Below, in pieces: positions 1 to 6,252 of a DNA stretch of 12,385 nucleotides. The stretch's first letter is position 1. Each line of letters begins with the position of its first letter. Both the position numbers and the translations under genes were made by a program. Under the pieces are notes generated by a model. It had not been told where the DNA came from, searched no databases, and saw only the letters and a program-made list of their open reading frames with translations. The DNA comes from Selenomonas sp. (lineage in GTDB: Bacteria; Bacillota; Negativicutes; Selenomonadales; Selenomonadaceae): assembly GCF_022771645.1 (NCBI RefSeq), contig NZ_JALFCU010000045.1:1-12385 (forward strand), given 5' to 3'.

Positions 1-429
1 CAGAAGACGCTGTTCGAGACGCAGGCCGCGTTCATCCAGCAAGTCGCGTCGACGCAATCGTGCATCGTCGTCGGCCGCTGCGCGGACTACGTGCTGCGCG
101 ACCATCCGAACGCGATGAACGTTTTCATCTATGCGCCGTACGCCGACCGTCTCGCGAACTGCGTCGGCCCGCTCAAGATGGACAAGCGCATCGCGAAGAA
201 GATGATCGCGGGCGTCGACAAGGCGCGTGCGGCCTATCACAAATATTGGGCCGGCTATCCGGCAAACGACCCGGAACACAACCACATCATCATCAACAGC
301 GCGCTCCTCGAAGTCGAGGGGACGGCGCAAGCGCTCGCCGCGATCGCCCGCGTGCGGTTTCATCTGGCGGGCGCCAAGGGAGGGGAGGACGATGCAACCG
401 CTGAAACAGCCGCGCCTTCAGGCGTATGA
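1..429 (+). CDS. Cytidylate kinase-like family protein, 3' part
   Basis: This is the 3' end of an open frame that enters from the left edge; 142 codons are visible before TGA at 427-429. The visible part contains CIVVGRCADYVL, then HPNAMNVFIYAP and DRLANCV. This order is typical of the cytidylate kinase-like family (P-loop kinase fold), whose substrate is mostly unknown. The N-terminal P-loop would lie outside the window. The last 38 bases overlap the start of prdF, and the prdF ribosome-binding site lies inside this gene, so the two are probably co-transcribed and translationally coupled. The final residues (about 125-142, Ala/Gly/Glu-rich) look like a disordered tail. A link between this kinase and proline metabolism is not established; I infer only operon membership. 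The family call is fairly sure and the substrate is unknown. Confidence 0.75.
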   Translation, partial: QKTLFETQAAFIQQVASTQSCIVVGRCADYVLRDHPNAMNVFIYAPYADRLANCVGPLKMDKRIAKKMIAGVDKARAAYHKYWAGYPANDPEHNHIIINSALLEVEGTAQALAAIARVRFHLAGAKGGEDDATAETAAPSGV

Positions 430-1534
430 ATACGTACTGAAAACCATCGACTCGCACACGGAAGGGGAATCGACGCGCATCGTCTACGACGGCTTCCCGC
501 ATCTCTCCGGCGCCACGATGATGGAGAAAAAGCAGGATCTCATCGCGCATTACGATTTCCTGCGGCGCGCGCTCATGCTCGAGCCGCGCGGCCACCGCGA
601 CATGTTCGGCGCCGTGCTCACGGAGCCCGTGCACAAGGAGGCCGACTGCGGCGTCATCTTCCTCGACAGCGGCGGCTGCCTCAATATGTGCGGCCACGGC
701 AGCATCGGCACGGCGTCGATGCTCGTCGAGACCGGCGCAATCGAGGCGAAGGAACCGTACACGGACGTCGTGCTCGACGCGCCGTCCGGACTCATCCGCA
801 CGCGCGTCGAGGTGCAGGGCGGCCACGCCGTCCGCGCGAGCATCTGGAACGTCCCAGCGTTTCTTTACCGCGCCGATGTCACGCTCCGCGTGCCGGAAAT
901 CTTCGCAGCGTGCAGCGCGAGCGGCGCGACGCGCATCCCGTGCGACATCGCCTTCGGCGGCTCGTTCTTCGCGCTCGTCGACGCCGATGCGCTCGGGCTT
1001 CCATTAAAGACAGAAAATATTGACAACATCACGCGCCTCGGCATGGCCCTGCGGCGCGCGGTCAACGCGCAGGAACACATCCAGCATCCGACGCTCCCGA
1101 TCACGACCGCCGACCTCGTCGAGTTCTACAGCCGCGACTGCGATGCCGATGCGGACCTCCGAAACTGCGTGATCTTCGGCGACGGCCAGGTCGACCGCTC
1201 GCCGTGCGGCACGGGCACAAGCGCGAAGATGGCTGCGCTCCACGCGAAAGGCCGGCTGCCGCTCGGCAGCTGCTTCCGCTATGAAAGCATCACGGGCAGC
1301 ATCTTCGAAGGCCGCCCCGTGCGCGACGTGCTCATCGAGGGCACGTCAGGCGGCGGAAAAAAAGGCATCGTCGGCATCATCCCCCAAATCACGGGCAGCG
1401 CCCACATCACGGGCATGAACGAATGGATTATCGACGAGCGTGACGCGCTGCGCTACGGGTTTTTGATCGGGAAGACGGAAGAAGCGCCCGCGCACCAGAC
1501 CGTCGTCCAGCCGCTCCCGAAAGTTGCATCGTAG
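392..1534 (+). CDS. prdF: Proline racemase PrdF
   Basis: Cofactor-independent racemase interconverting L- and D-proline in the cytoplasm, supplying D-proline to the PrdAB reductase. Both family catalytic cysteines are visible: Cys100 in NMCGHGSIG and Cys272 in DRSPCGTGTSAKMA. Other family signatures are IDSHTEGESTRIV near the N-terminus, MLEPRGHRDMFG, and the C-terminal ITGMNEWIIDE. Two catalytic cysteines fit a racemase or epimerase; trans-3-hydroxyproline dehydratases have Thr for one of them. The neighbouring prd genes make proline the likely substrate. I chose ATG 392 because AGGGGAGG (381-388) precedes it at good spacing and the upstream extension of the frame is not family-like. The 380-residue product is longer than the usual ~335 because of a short N-terminal lead and a C-terminal tail after GFLIGK. 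Confidence 0.95.
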   Translation: MQPLKQPRLQAYEYVLKTIDSHTEGESTRIVYDGFPHLSGATMMEKKQDLIAHYDFLRRALMLEPRGHRDMFGAVLTEPVHKEADCGVIFLDSGGCLNMCGHGSIGTASMLVETGAIEAKEPYTDVVLDAPSGLIRTRVEVQGGHAVRASIWNVPAFLYRADVTLRVPEIFAACSASGATRIPCDIAFGGSFFALVDADALGLPLKTENIDNITRLGMALRRAVNAQEHIQHPTLPITTADLVEFYSRDCDADADLRNCVIFGDGQVDRSPCGTGTSAKMAALHAKGRLPLGSCFRYESITGSIFEGRPVRDVLIEGTSGGGKKGIVGIIPQITGSAHITGMNEWIIDERDALRYGFLIGKTEEAPAHQTVVQPLPKVAS

Positions 1535-1557
1535 ATGTTAGGATAAGAAGGCATATT

Positions 1558-1620
1558 GTGCGGAGCGTAGCCTCTCCCCCAGGGAGAGGACAGGTGCGGA
1601 GCGAAGCGCAGCGCCAGGAG
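1558..1620. repeat. Palindromic intergenic repeat, copy 1
   Basis: A perfect inverted repeat with arms CCTCTCCC (1571-1578) and GGGAGAGG (1582-1589) and a 3-base loop is followed by a GCGAAGCG-containing stretch (about 1600-1607). The decamer GTGCGGAGCG lies on both sides of the palindrome. The layout (CCTC/GAGG hairpin, short spacer, GCGAAGCG core, G-rich end) matches the element at 6151-6200, so both look like members of a REP-like dispersed family. No T-tract follows, so it is not an ordinary terminator. Confidence 0.55.
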
Positions 1621-1660
1621 CGGGTCGCTTGTACGTCCTATGAATGCGTAGGTCGTTTGA

Positions 1661-1679
1661 TGTCGCCGGTGCGCGCACG
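1661..1679. repeat. 19-bp dispersed repeat, copy 1
   Basis: TGTCGCCGGTGCGCGCACG occurs here and again, without mismatch, at 7142-7160. It contains the 10-bp perfect palindrome GTGCGCGCAC. This copy lies 35 bases upstream of the prdC start. Loose similarity continues downstream (CACTC followed by TTCTT in both copies), so the full element may be about 35 bp. Its function is unknown. Confidence 0.65.
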
Positions 1680-1714
1680 CACTCGTAACTTCTTACAAAG
1701 AAGAAGGTGAACCA

Positions 1715-3046
1715 ATGGAATTTTTCACATATCCGCTGCATCAAAGCATCGGCGCGCCCTCCGTCCCCGTCGTGGATGTGGGCGACGAGGTCAAGCGCGG
1801 CCAGATGCTGGCGGACGAGCCGCTTGGCAAGCTCGGCTGCCCGATCTACGCGAGCGTCACGGGGCGGGTGACGGCCGTCACGGCGGACGCTGTCACGGTC
1901 GAGGCCGAATCCGTGCCGGAGACGATGAAGGGCGTGCCGTATGAAAAGCTCCAGCCCGCCGAACCGCTCGCGATGATTCGCGCGGCCGGCCTCGTCGGCC
2001 TCGGCGGCGCGGGCTTCCCCGTCGCCGTGAAATACGCGAAACCTTTAGGCCCTAGCGGCACGGTCATCATGAACGCCGCCGAATGCGAGCCCATCCTTTC
2101 GCACAACATCGAGGCGCTCGAGCAGCATCCGAAAAAAGCGCTGCGCGGCCTCGCCATCGCCATGGCGCTCGCGGGCACGTCGCACGGCATCATCGCCATC
2201 AAGGGCATCCATACGAAAGCCATCGCCGCGCTCGAGCACGCGCTCGCCGGCAACCTGCCCGGCATGACGGGCAAGGACATCACGATCCACAAGCTCAAAA
2301 ACATCTACCCCGTCGGCGAGGAGCGCGCCATCGTGCGCGAATGCCTCGGGAAGCTCCGCGCCGTGACCGATCTGCCGTCGGCAGCCGGCGCGATCGTCTC
2401 GAACGTCGAGACGCTGACGCGCATGCACGAGGCCGTCGACCTCGGCAAGCCGCTCATCGACAAAGACCTCACGGTCGCGGGCAAGCTCGCCGCGCACCCG
2501 GGCGAAATCCTCACGTATCACGACGTCCCCATCGGCCGCAGCGTCGACGCGATGCTCGCGCTCGCGGGCGGCACGATGGCGGCGGATTCGTACGGCGAGC
2601 TCGTCATGGGCGGGCCGTTTACCGGCCACCGCACGACGCCCGGCGCGCCCATCGTCAAGACGACGGGCGGCATCCTCGTCGCCGAGTGCTTCCCGAAAGC
2701 GCCCGCAAAGCTCGGCCTGCTCGTCTGCGCGTGCAGCGCGAGCGAAGCGCGCATGAAGGAATACGCCGCCTCGCTCGGCAGCGAAGTCGTCGGCATCGAG
2801 TATTGCAAGCAGGCGCTCCCCGTGAAAGCCGCGCGCAAGTGCTACAACCCTGGCATCTGTCCCGGCCAGGCCGCGAAGATCCTCGCGCTGAAGAAAGCCG
2901 GCGCTGAGGCCGTCCTCATCGGCAACTGCACGGACTGCACGAACACCGTCATGACCTGCGCCCCCGCGCTCGGGCTGCCCGTGTACCATGTGACCGACCA
3001 AGCGCTGCGCTCGGTCAACCAGAAGCTCATCCGCAAGATTCATTGA
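1715..3046 (+). CDS. prdC: PrdC, RnfC-like electron-transfer protein of proline reductase
   Basis: This 443-residue protein resembles the RnfC/NuoF family and sits directly upstream of prdA, as in Clostridium proline reductase clusters. There PrdC is thought to pass electrons from NADH to the reductase. Residues 1-70 resemble the lipoyl-like sandwich domain of RnfC (VGDEVKRGQMLAD, then CPIYASVTGRV). Residues 92-102, GLVGLGGAGFP, are the glycine-rich nucleotide/FMN-binding loop, followed by NAAECEP. The C-terminal third is cysteine-rich: C338, C340, C376, C382, C405xxC408 and C415, candidate redox or metal ligands. PrdC is a selenoprotein in some clostridia; here every such position is TGC or TGT and no in-frame TGA exists. 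The start at ATG 1715 is preceded by AAGGTG. The gap to prdA is 31 bases. RnfC itself is less likely given the absence of other rnf genes. Confidence 0.9.
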   Translation: MEFFTYPLHQSIGAPSVPVVDVGDEVKRGQMLADEPLGKLGCPIYASVTGRVTAVTADAVTVEAESVPETMKGVPYEKLQPAEPLAMIRAAGLVGLGGAGFPVAVKYAKPLGPSGTVIMNAAECEPILSHNIEALEQHPKKALRGLAIAMALAGTSHGIIAIKGIHTKAIAALEHALAGNLPGMTGKDITIHKLKNIYPVGEERAIVRECLGKLRAVTDLPSAAGAIVSNVETLTRMHEAVDLGKPLIDKDLTVAGKLAAHPGEILTYHDVPIGRSVDAMLALAGGTMAADSYGELVMGGPFTGHRTTPGAPIVKTTGGILVAECFPKAPAKLGLLVCACSASEARMKEYAASLGSEVVGIEYCKQALPVKAARKCYNPGICPGQAAKILALKKAGAEAVLIGNCTDCTNTVMTCAPALGLPVYHVTDQALRSVNQKLIRKIH

Positions 3047-3077
3047 GAAAGAGAAATCACGCAAGGAGGAATCCCCC

Positions 3078-4892
3078 ATGTCCATGACAAAAGAACAGGC
3101 GGAAGCCCATCTCGCCGATCCTGCCGTTTTCTGCTGCCGCCGGCAAAAAGGCCTGACCATCAGCGCTGCCGACCTCGAGGACCCGGGCATCTTCGACGAC
3201 ATGGAGGAGGCCGGCCTCTTGAAGCTCAGCGCGGACGGCCTGACCGTCGCCGAAGTCCTCGGCGCGACGCTGACGCAGGACGTCGAGGCGCTGACGCCGA
3301 TCACGGCCGGCGTGCTCGACCATGTGAACGCGAAAGCCGGCGCGCCAGCTGCGCCCGCACCCGCGCCCGCCGCACCAGCACCAGCGGCTGCCCCCGCTGC
3401 ACCCGCCGCGCCCGCGCCCGTCGCCACGACGATGACGGGCGGAACGATGCACATCGAGATCGGCGCGGCCGAGAAGCTCGCCGGCCTTTCCATTGACATC
3501 CCGCTCGGCGGCTGCGCCGCCCCGAGCGCCGCGCCGGCTGCAGCTGCTGCCGCACCCGCCGCAAAACCCGCAGGCACGAAAAAGGTCATTCGCACGCTTT
3601 TAAAGAAGCACATCAAGATCACGGACGCCGTCATCGGCACGGAGACGAAGATCGAGAACGGCGTCATCACCATAGACGGCAACATTGTGGACAAGGCCGT
3701 GAAGGAAGACCCGCTCTGCAAGAGCCTGAAGCTCGATGTCATCCATCCGGACGAGCGCCACATTTACACCGACACGATCATGGACGTCTGCCCGATTGCG
3801 ACGAAAGTCGAGGGCGCGCTTGGCGAAGGCATCACGAAAGTCGCGGACGGCATCGTGTTCCTTTTGACGGGCGTCGACGAAGACGGCGTGCAGGTGCACG
3901 AGTTCGGCTCGTCCGAGGGCTACCTCGACGAGAAGATGTATTTCGGCCATCCCGGTTGCGCCGACCCCGGCGACATCATCATCCGCTGCCACGCCGTCAT
4001 CGCGAAGAACACCGGCATGACGCGTCCCGGCCCGTTTGCTGCGCACAAATGCGAAGACTACATCATCCAGGCCGTGCGCGACGAGCTCAAGAAATATGAA
4101 GGCGAAGTCGTGCGCGAAGAGCATTGCGAAGACCTGCGCCGCGAAGGCAATCCGCGCGTCGTGCTCGTGAAGGAAATCATGGGGCAGGGCGCGATGCACG
4201 ACAACGTCATCTGCCCCGTCGAGCCGTGCGGCGTCAAGGGCGGCCAGAAAAACGTCGACTGCGGCAACGTGCCGATCATGCTGACGCCGAACCAGGTGCG
4301 CGACGGCTCCATCCACGCGCTGACGTGCATCGGCCCCGCAACGAAGGAAATGACACGCCACTACATCCGTGAGCCGCTCGTCGAGGGCCTCGCCGCGGAC
4401 ACGGAGCTCGACCTCATCGGCGTCATCTTCGTCGGATCGCCGCAAGTCAACGACGAAAAAATGTGGGTCAGCGAGCGCCTCGGCTCGCTCCTCGAATCGC
4501 TCGACATCGACGGCTGCATCATCACGACCGAAGGCTTCGGCAACAACCACATCGATTTCATCCAGCACATCGGCCAGGCCGGCAAGCGCGGCATCCCCGT
4601 CGTCGGCGTCTCGTTCTGCGCGTACCAGGGCCAGCTCGTCGTCGGCAACAAATACGCGGACGCGATGGTCGAGGAAAACATGGACGCGGGCGGCTTCGAG
4701 AACAACGTCTGCGGCTGCTCCTGCGTCACGAAAGAAGTCGCGGCGCGCGCCATCGCCATGCTGAAGAACAAGATGGCAGGCGTCGCCATCAAGCCCGCAC
4801 CGAAAAAATGGAACAACGACGTCATCAACGCGAACAACCGCCTGATCGGCCTGCCAGAGACGAAGCTCGTCGAAAGCGGCACGCTGCACTGA
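3078..4892 (+). CDS. prdA: D-proline reductase proprotein PrdA
   Basis: Precursor of the pyruvoyl subunit of D-proline reductase, which opens D-proline to 5-aminovalerate. The 604-residue product is close to the ~630 of clostridial PrdA. The family proprotein cleaves itself at an internal cysteine, leaving a pyruvoyl group on the C-terminal chain. Here HALTCIGPATKEMT places that cysteine at 417, close to the Cys421 reported for Clostridium sticklandii, giving chains of about 416 and 188 residues. The N-terminus (VFCCRRQKG, EDPGIFDDMEEAGLL) also looks family-like. Two Ala/Pro-rich linkers (89-114 and about 147-167) flank a short Gly/Ile-rich segment; they resemble swinging-arm linkers. The C-terminal chain carries GCIITTEGFGNNHIDF and NVCGCSC. 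ATG 3078 has a strong AAGGAGGA site 7 bases upstream. Confidence 0.95.
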   Translation: MSMTKEQAEAHLADPAVFCCRRQKGLTISAADLEDPGIFDDMEEAGLLKLSADGLTVAEVLGATLTQDVEALTPITAGVLDHVNAKAGAPAAPAPAPAAPAPAAAPAAPAAPAPVATTMTGGTMHIEIGAAEKLAGLSIDIPLGGCAAPSAAPAAAAAAPAAKPAGTKKVIRTLLKKHIKITDAVIGTETKIENGVITIDGNIVDKAVKEDPLCKSLKLDVIHPDERHIYTDTIMDVCPIATKVEGALGEGITKVADGIVFLLTGVDEDGVQVHEFGSSEGYLDEKMYFGHPGCADPGDIIIRCHAVIAKNTGMTRPGPFAAHKCEDYIIQAVRDELKKYEGEVVREEHCEDLRREGNPRVVLVKEIMGQGAMHDNVICPVEPCGVKGGQKNVDCGNVPIMLTPNQVRDGSIHALTCIGPATKEMTRHYIREPLVEGLAADTELDLIGVIFVGSPQVNDEKMWVSERLGSLLESLDIDGCIITTEGFGNNHIDFIQHIGQAGKRGIPVVGVSFCAYQGQLVVGNKYADAMVEENMDAGGFENNVCGCSCVTKEVAARAIAMLKNKMAGVAIKPAPKKWNNDVINANNRLIGLPETKLVESGTLH

Positions 4893-4911
4893 TCATTCGG
4901 GAGGCGATTCC

Positions 4912-5325
4912 ATGGATTTCCTCATCAATCCCGTCCTCATGGGCGGCACGGTCAAAGAAGTCATGGGCGACGTCCTCAAAATCCATCTTCATGGCCGTCT
5001 CGGCGTGCTCTCCGTCCCGCGCCGCCTCGTCATCGAATCCGGCGCGATCGCCGCCGGTCAGGAAACAAAATTTTTCTTCAGCTATCTGCGCATCGTCGCG
5101 CCCGGCTTTGACGACGACGCGGCCGCCATGGACCCGGCGCAGGAGATTTTTCCCGCGCTCTTGCACGGCACGCTGACGGAGGTCAACGACACGGCCGTCA
5201 AAGTCGAGATCGCCGGCGGCTACGGCACGATCGCTGTCCCGCGTCGCTGGGTCTTCACCGACGTCGCGCTTGCCGTCGGCGAGACGGCGGAATTTTATTT
5301 CAGCTGCATGCATCTCGTTGCATGA
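4912..5325 (+). CDS. Small two-repeat protein between prdA and prdB
   Basis: This 137-residue soluble protein has no signal peptide or membrane segment. It consists of two copies of a ~50-residue unit: residues 12-62 (GTVKEVMGDVLKI, VLSVPRRLVI, KFFFSYLRIV) and 86-136 (GTLTEVNDTAVKV, TIAVPRRWVF, EFYFSCMHLV), joined by an acidic linker. Each unit looks like a small all-beta fold around a VPRR turn. A small gene also lies between prdA and prdB in several clostridial clusters. I believe this matches the family named after C. botulinum CBO2463/CBO2479, but I recall that name from memory and have not checked it. Its place inside the operon suggests a role in assembly, maturation or electron transfer of the reductase; no activity is known to me. 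CGGGAGG precedes ATG 4912, and the prdA stop is 19 bases upstream. Confidence 0.8.
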   Translation: MDFLINPVLMGGTVKEVMGDVLKIHLHGRLGVLSVPRRLVIESGAIAAGQETKFFFSYLRIVAPGFDDDAAAMDPAQEIFPALLHGTLTEVNDTAVKVEIAGGYGTIAVPRRWVFTDVALAVGETAEFYFSCMHLVA

Positions 5326-5347
5326 ATCGCATCGCCACAAAAAAATC

Positions 5348-5363
5348 GCGCGGTTGCCCGCGC
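5348..5363. other. GC-rich stem-loop before prdB
   Basis: GCGCGG (5348-5353) and CCGCGC (5358-5363) form a 6-bp stem with a 4-base loop in the gap between the small prd gene and prdB. On the + strand no T-run follows, so it would not stop the operon transcript. On the - strand the stem is followed by seven Ts (5339-5345), which makes it look like a weak antisense terminator. It could also act as an intercistronic mRNA-stability element. Confidence 0.35.
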
Positions 5364-5399
5364 TGCTGATTGCTCGAAACCTCAAAGGAGGAACACGTT

Positions 5400-6041
5400 A
5401 TGCTCACGACTGTCGAAGGACTCCAATCCGAAATCTTCGTCCCGCTCACGCCGCCGCCCGTCTTCACCGAGCTCAAGAAGCCGCTCTCCGAATGCAAGGT
5501 CGCGTTCATCACGGCTGGCGGCATCCACAAGAAGAGCCAGGTGCCGTTCAACACGTCCGGCGATTTCTCATACCGCACGATCGAGTTCGACACGCCGTCC
5601 TCGGAGCTCATGGTCACGCACGGCGGCTTTGACAACTCCGACATCAACAAGGATGTCAACGCCATGTTCCCGATCGACCGCCTGCACGAGCTCGTAAAAG
5701 AAGGATTTATCGGATCTTTGCCGAAAGAAACCTATACGTTCATGGGCGGCGGCGGCAACGTCGAAAAATTCCGGAACGAGACGGGCCCTGAGATCGCGAA
5801 GAAGCTCAAAGCGCAGGGCGTTGACATCGTGCTCTGCACGGGCGGCTGCGGCACGTGCCACCGCTCGGCGACGATCGTCACGCGCTGCTGCGAAGCTGAG
5901 GGCATGAGCTGCTGCGTCATCGCCGCGCTCCCGCCCATCGCCCGCCAGCAAGGCGCGCCACGCATCACCGCCCCGCACGTCCCCATCGGCTCGAACGCCG
6001 GCGAGCCGAACAACATCCCGATGCAGTCGGCCATCGTCTAA
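5400..6041 (+). CDS. prdB: D-proline reductase subunit PrdB, Cys variant, early TAA
   Basis: Redox-active small subunit of D-proline reductase, working with pyruvoyl PrdA. AAGGAGG (5385-5391) fixes the start at ATG 5400. Family-like stretches include KVAFITAGGIHKKSQVPFN, EFDTPSSELMVTHGGFD and the motif CTGGCGTCHRS. Clostridial PrdB carries selenocysteine in a UxxC pair; here the pair is Cys150 (TGC 5847-5849) and Cys153, with no TGA, so this is a selenium-independent form. The frame closes at TAA 6039-6041 after 213 codons. The next 26 codons, in the same frame, encode a plausible PrdB C-terminus (see the next entry). Together they would give about 240 residues, the usual family length. One base change, for example GAA or AAA to TAA, explains the stop. 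Either PrdB is truncated here, or the stop is read through, or the base is a sequencing error. Confidence 0.85.
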   Translation: MLTTVEGLQSEIFVPLTPPPVFTELKKPLSECKVAFITAGGIHKKSQVPFNTSGDFSYRTIEFDTPSSELMVTHGGFDNSDINKDVNAMFPIDRLHELVKEGFIGSLPKETYTFMGGGGNVEKFRNETGPEIAKKLKAQGVDIVLCTGGCGTCHRSATIVTRCCEAEGMSCCVIAALPPIARQQGAPRITAPHVPIGSNAGEPNNIPMQSAIV

Positions 6042-6122
6042 GAATCCCTCGAATGGGTCCGCGACTGCCCGAGCTACAACCAGATCAAAGTGCTCCCATA
6101 CGAGTACCGTCATAACGTCTGA
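6042..6122 (+). pseudogene. prdB: Detached C-terminal segment of prdB
   Basis: Directly after the TAA at 6039-6041, and in the same frame, 26 sense codons run to TGA 6120-6122. They encode ESLEWV, RDCPSYN and QIKVLPYEYRHNV, a charged, aromatic-rich sequence with the same codon bias as prdB. It has no start codon or ribosome-binding site of its own. It is best read as the former C-terminus of PrdB, cut off by the ochre codon, or as a readthrough extension. I classify it as broken only because the stop is present in this sequence. Confidence 0.7.
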
Positions 6123-6150
6123 GATATAGAGAAGGGCACGCAAACTTCAG

Positions 6151-6200
6151 CCTCCCTCACCGAGGGAGGGGGACCGCGAAGCGGTGGTGGGTGTGGCGAA
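6151..6200. repeat. Palindromic intergenic repeat, copy 2
   Basis: The arms CCTCCCTC (6151-6158) and GAGGGAGG (6162-6169) with a 3-base loop are followed by a second small hairpin, CCGC-GAA-GCGG (6174-6184), and a GGTGGGTG run. The architecture parallels the element at 1558-1620. Similar tandem hairpins occur widely as intergenic repeats in Firmicutes. It fills most of the 130-base gap between the end of the prdB region and the EamA gene. No T-tract follows, so it is not a classical terminator. Confidence 0.55.
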
Positions 6201-6252
6201 GGCAGGCCGTAGCGCATCGCACGATTGTACCGGCGAAGGGAGCATCACGTAT

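Larger units (their letters stand above)
1535..1714. other. prdF-prdC intergenic region with repeats
   Basis: This is 180 bases without a convincing gene. It holds a direct repeat of GTGCGGAGCG (1558-1567 and 1594-1603), an 8-bp-arm palindrome (1571-1589) and the first copy of a 19-bp dispersed repeat (1661-1679). The prdC ribosome-binding site lies at about 1704-1709. I see no clear sigma-70 promoter and no T-tailed terminator, so prdC may be read through from prdF. Confidence 0.6.

Noticed and set aside
2045..4889. Very long open frames on the - strand opposite prdC and prdA
   Set aside because: They are antisense shadows caused by the high GC at third codon positions. Their translations are Asp/Ala/Arg/Val-rich without family motifs, they lack ribosome-binding sites, and they lie over genes with certain identities.
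5400..6122. Selenocysteine or other recoding of the prdB stop
   Set aside because: The stop is TAA, not TGA or TAG, so neither selenocysteine nor pyrrolysine insertion applies. Mutation, plain readthrough or sequence error remain.
6151..6184. Terminator after prdB
   Set aside because: The hairpins here are strong but are followed by G-rich sequence with no T-tract on either strand, and the architecture matches an intergenic repeat.
6184..6252. Longer N-terminus for the EamA permease from the upstream in-frame start
   Set aside because: The extra 23 residues would be encoded by the palindromic repeat and are hydrophilic. The ATG at 6253 has a ribosome-binding site and begins just before the first membrane helix.
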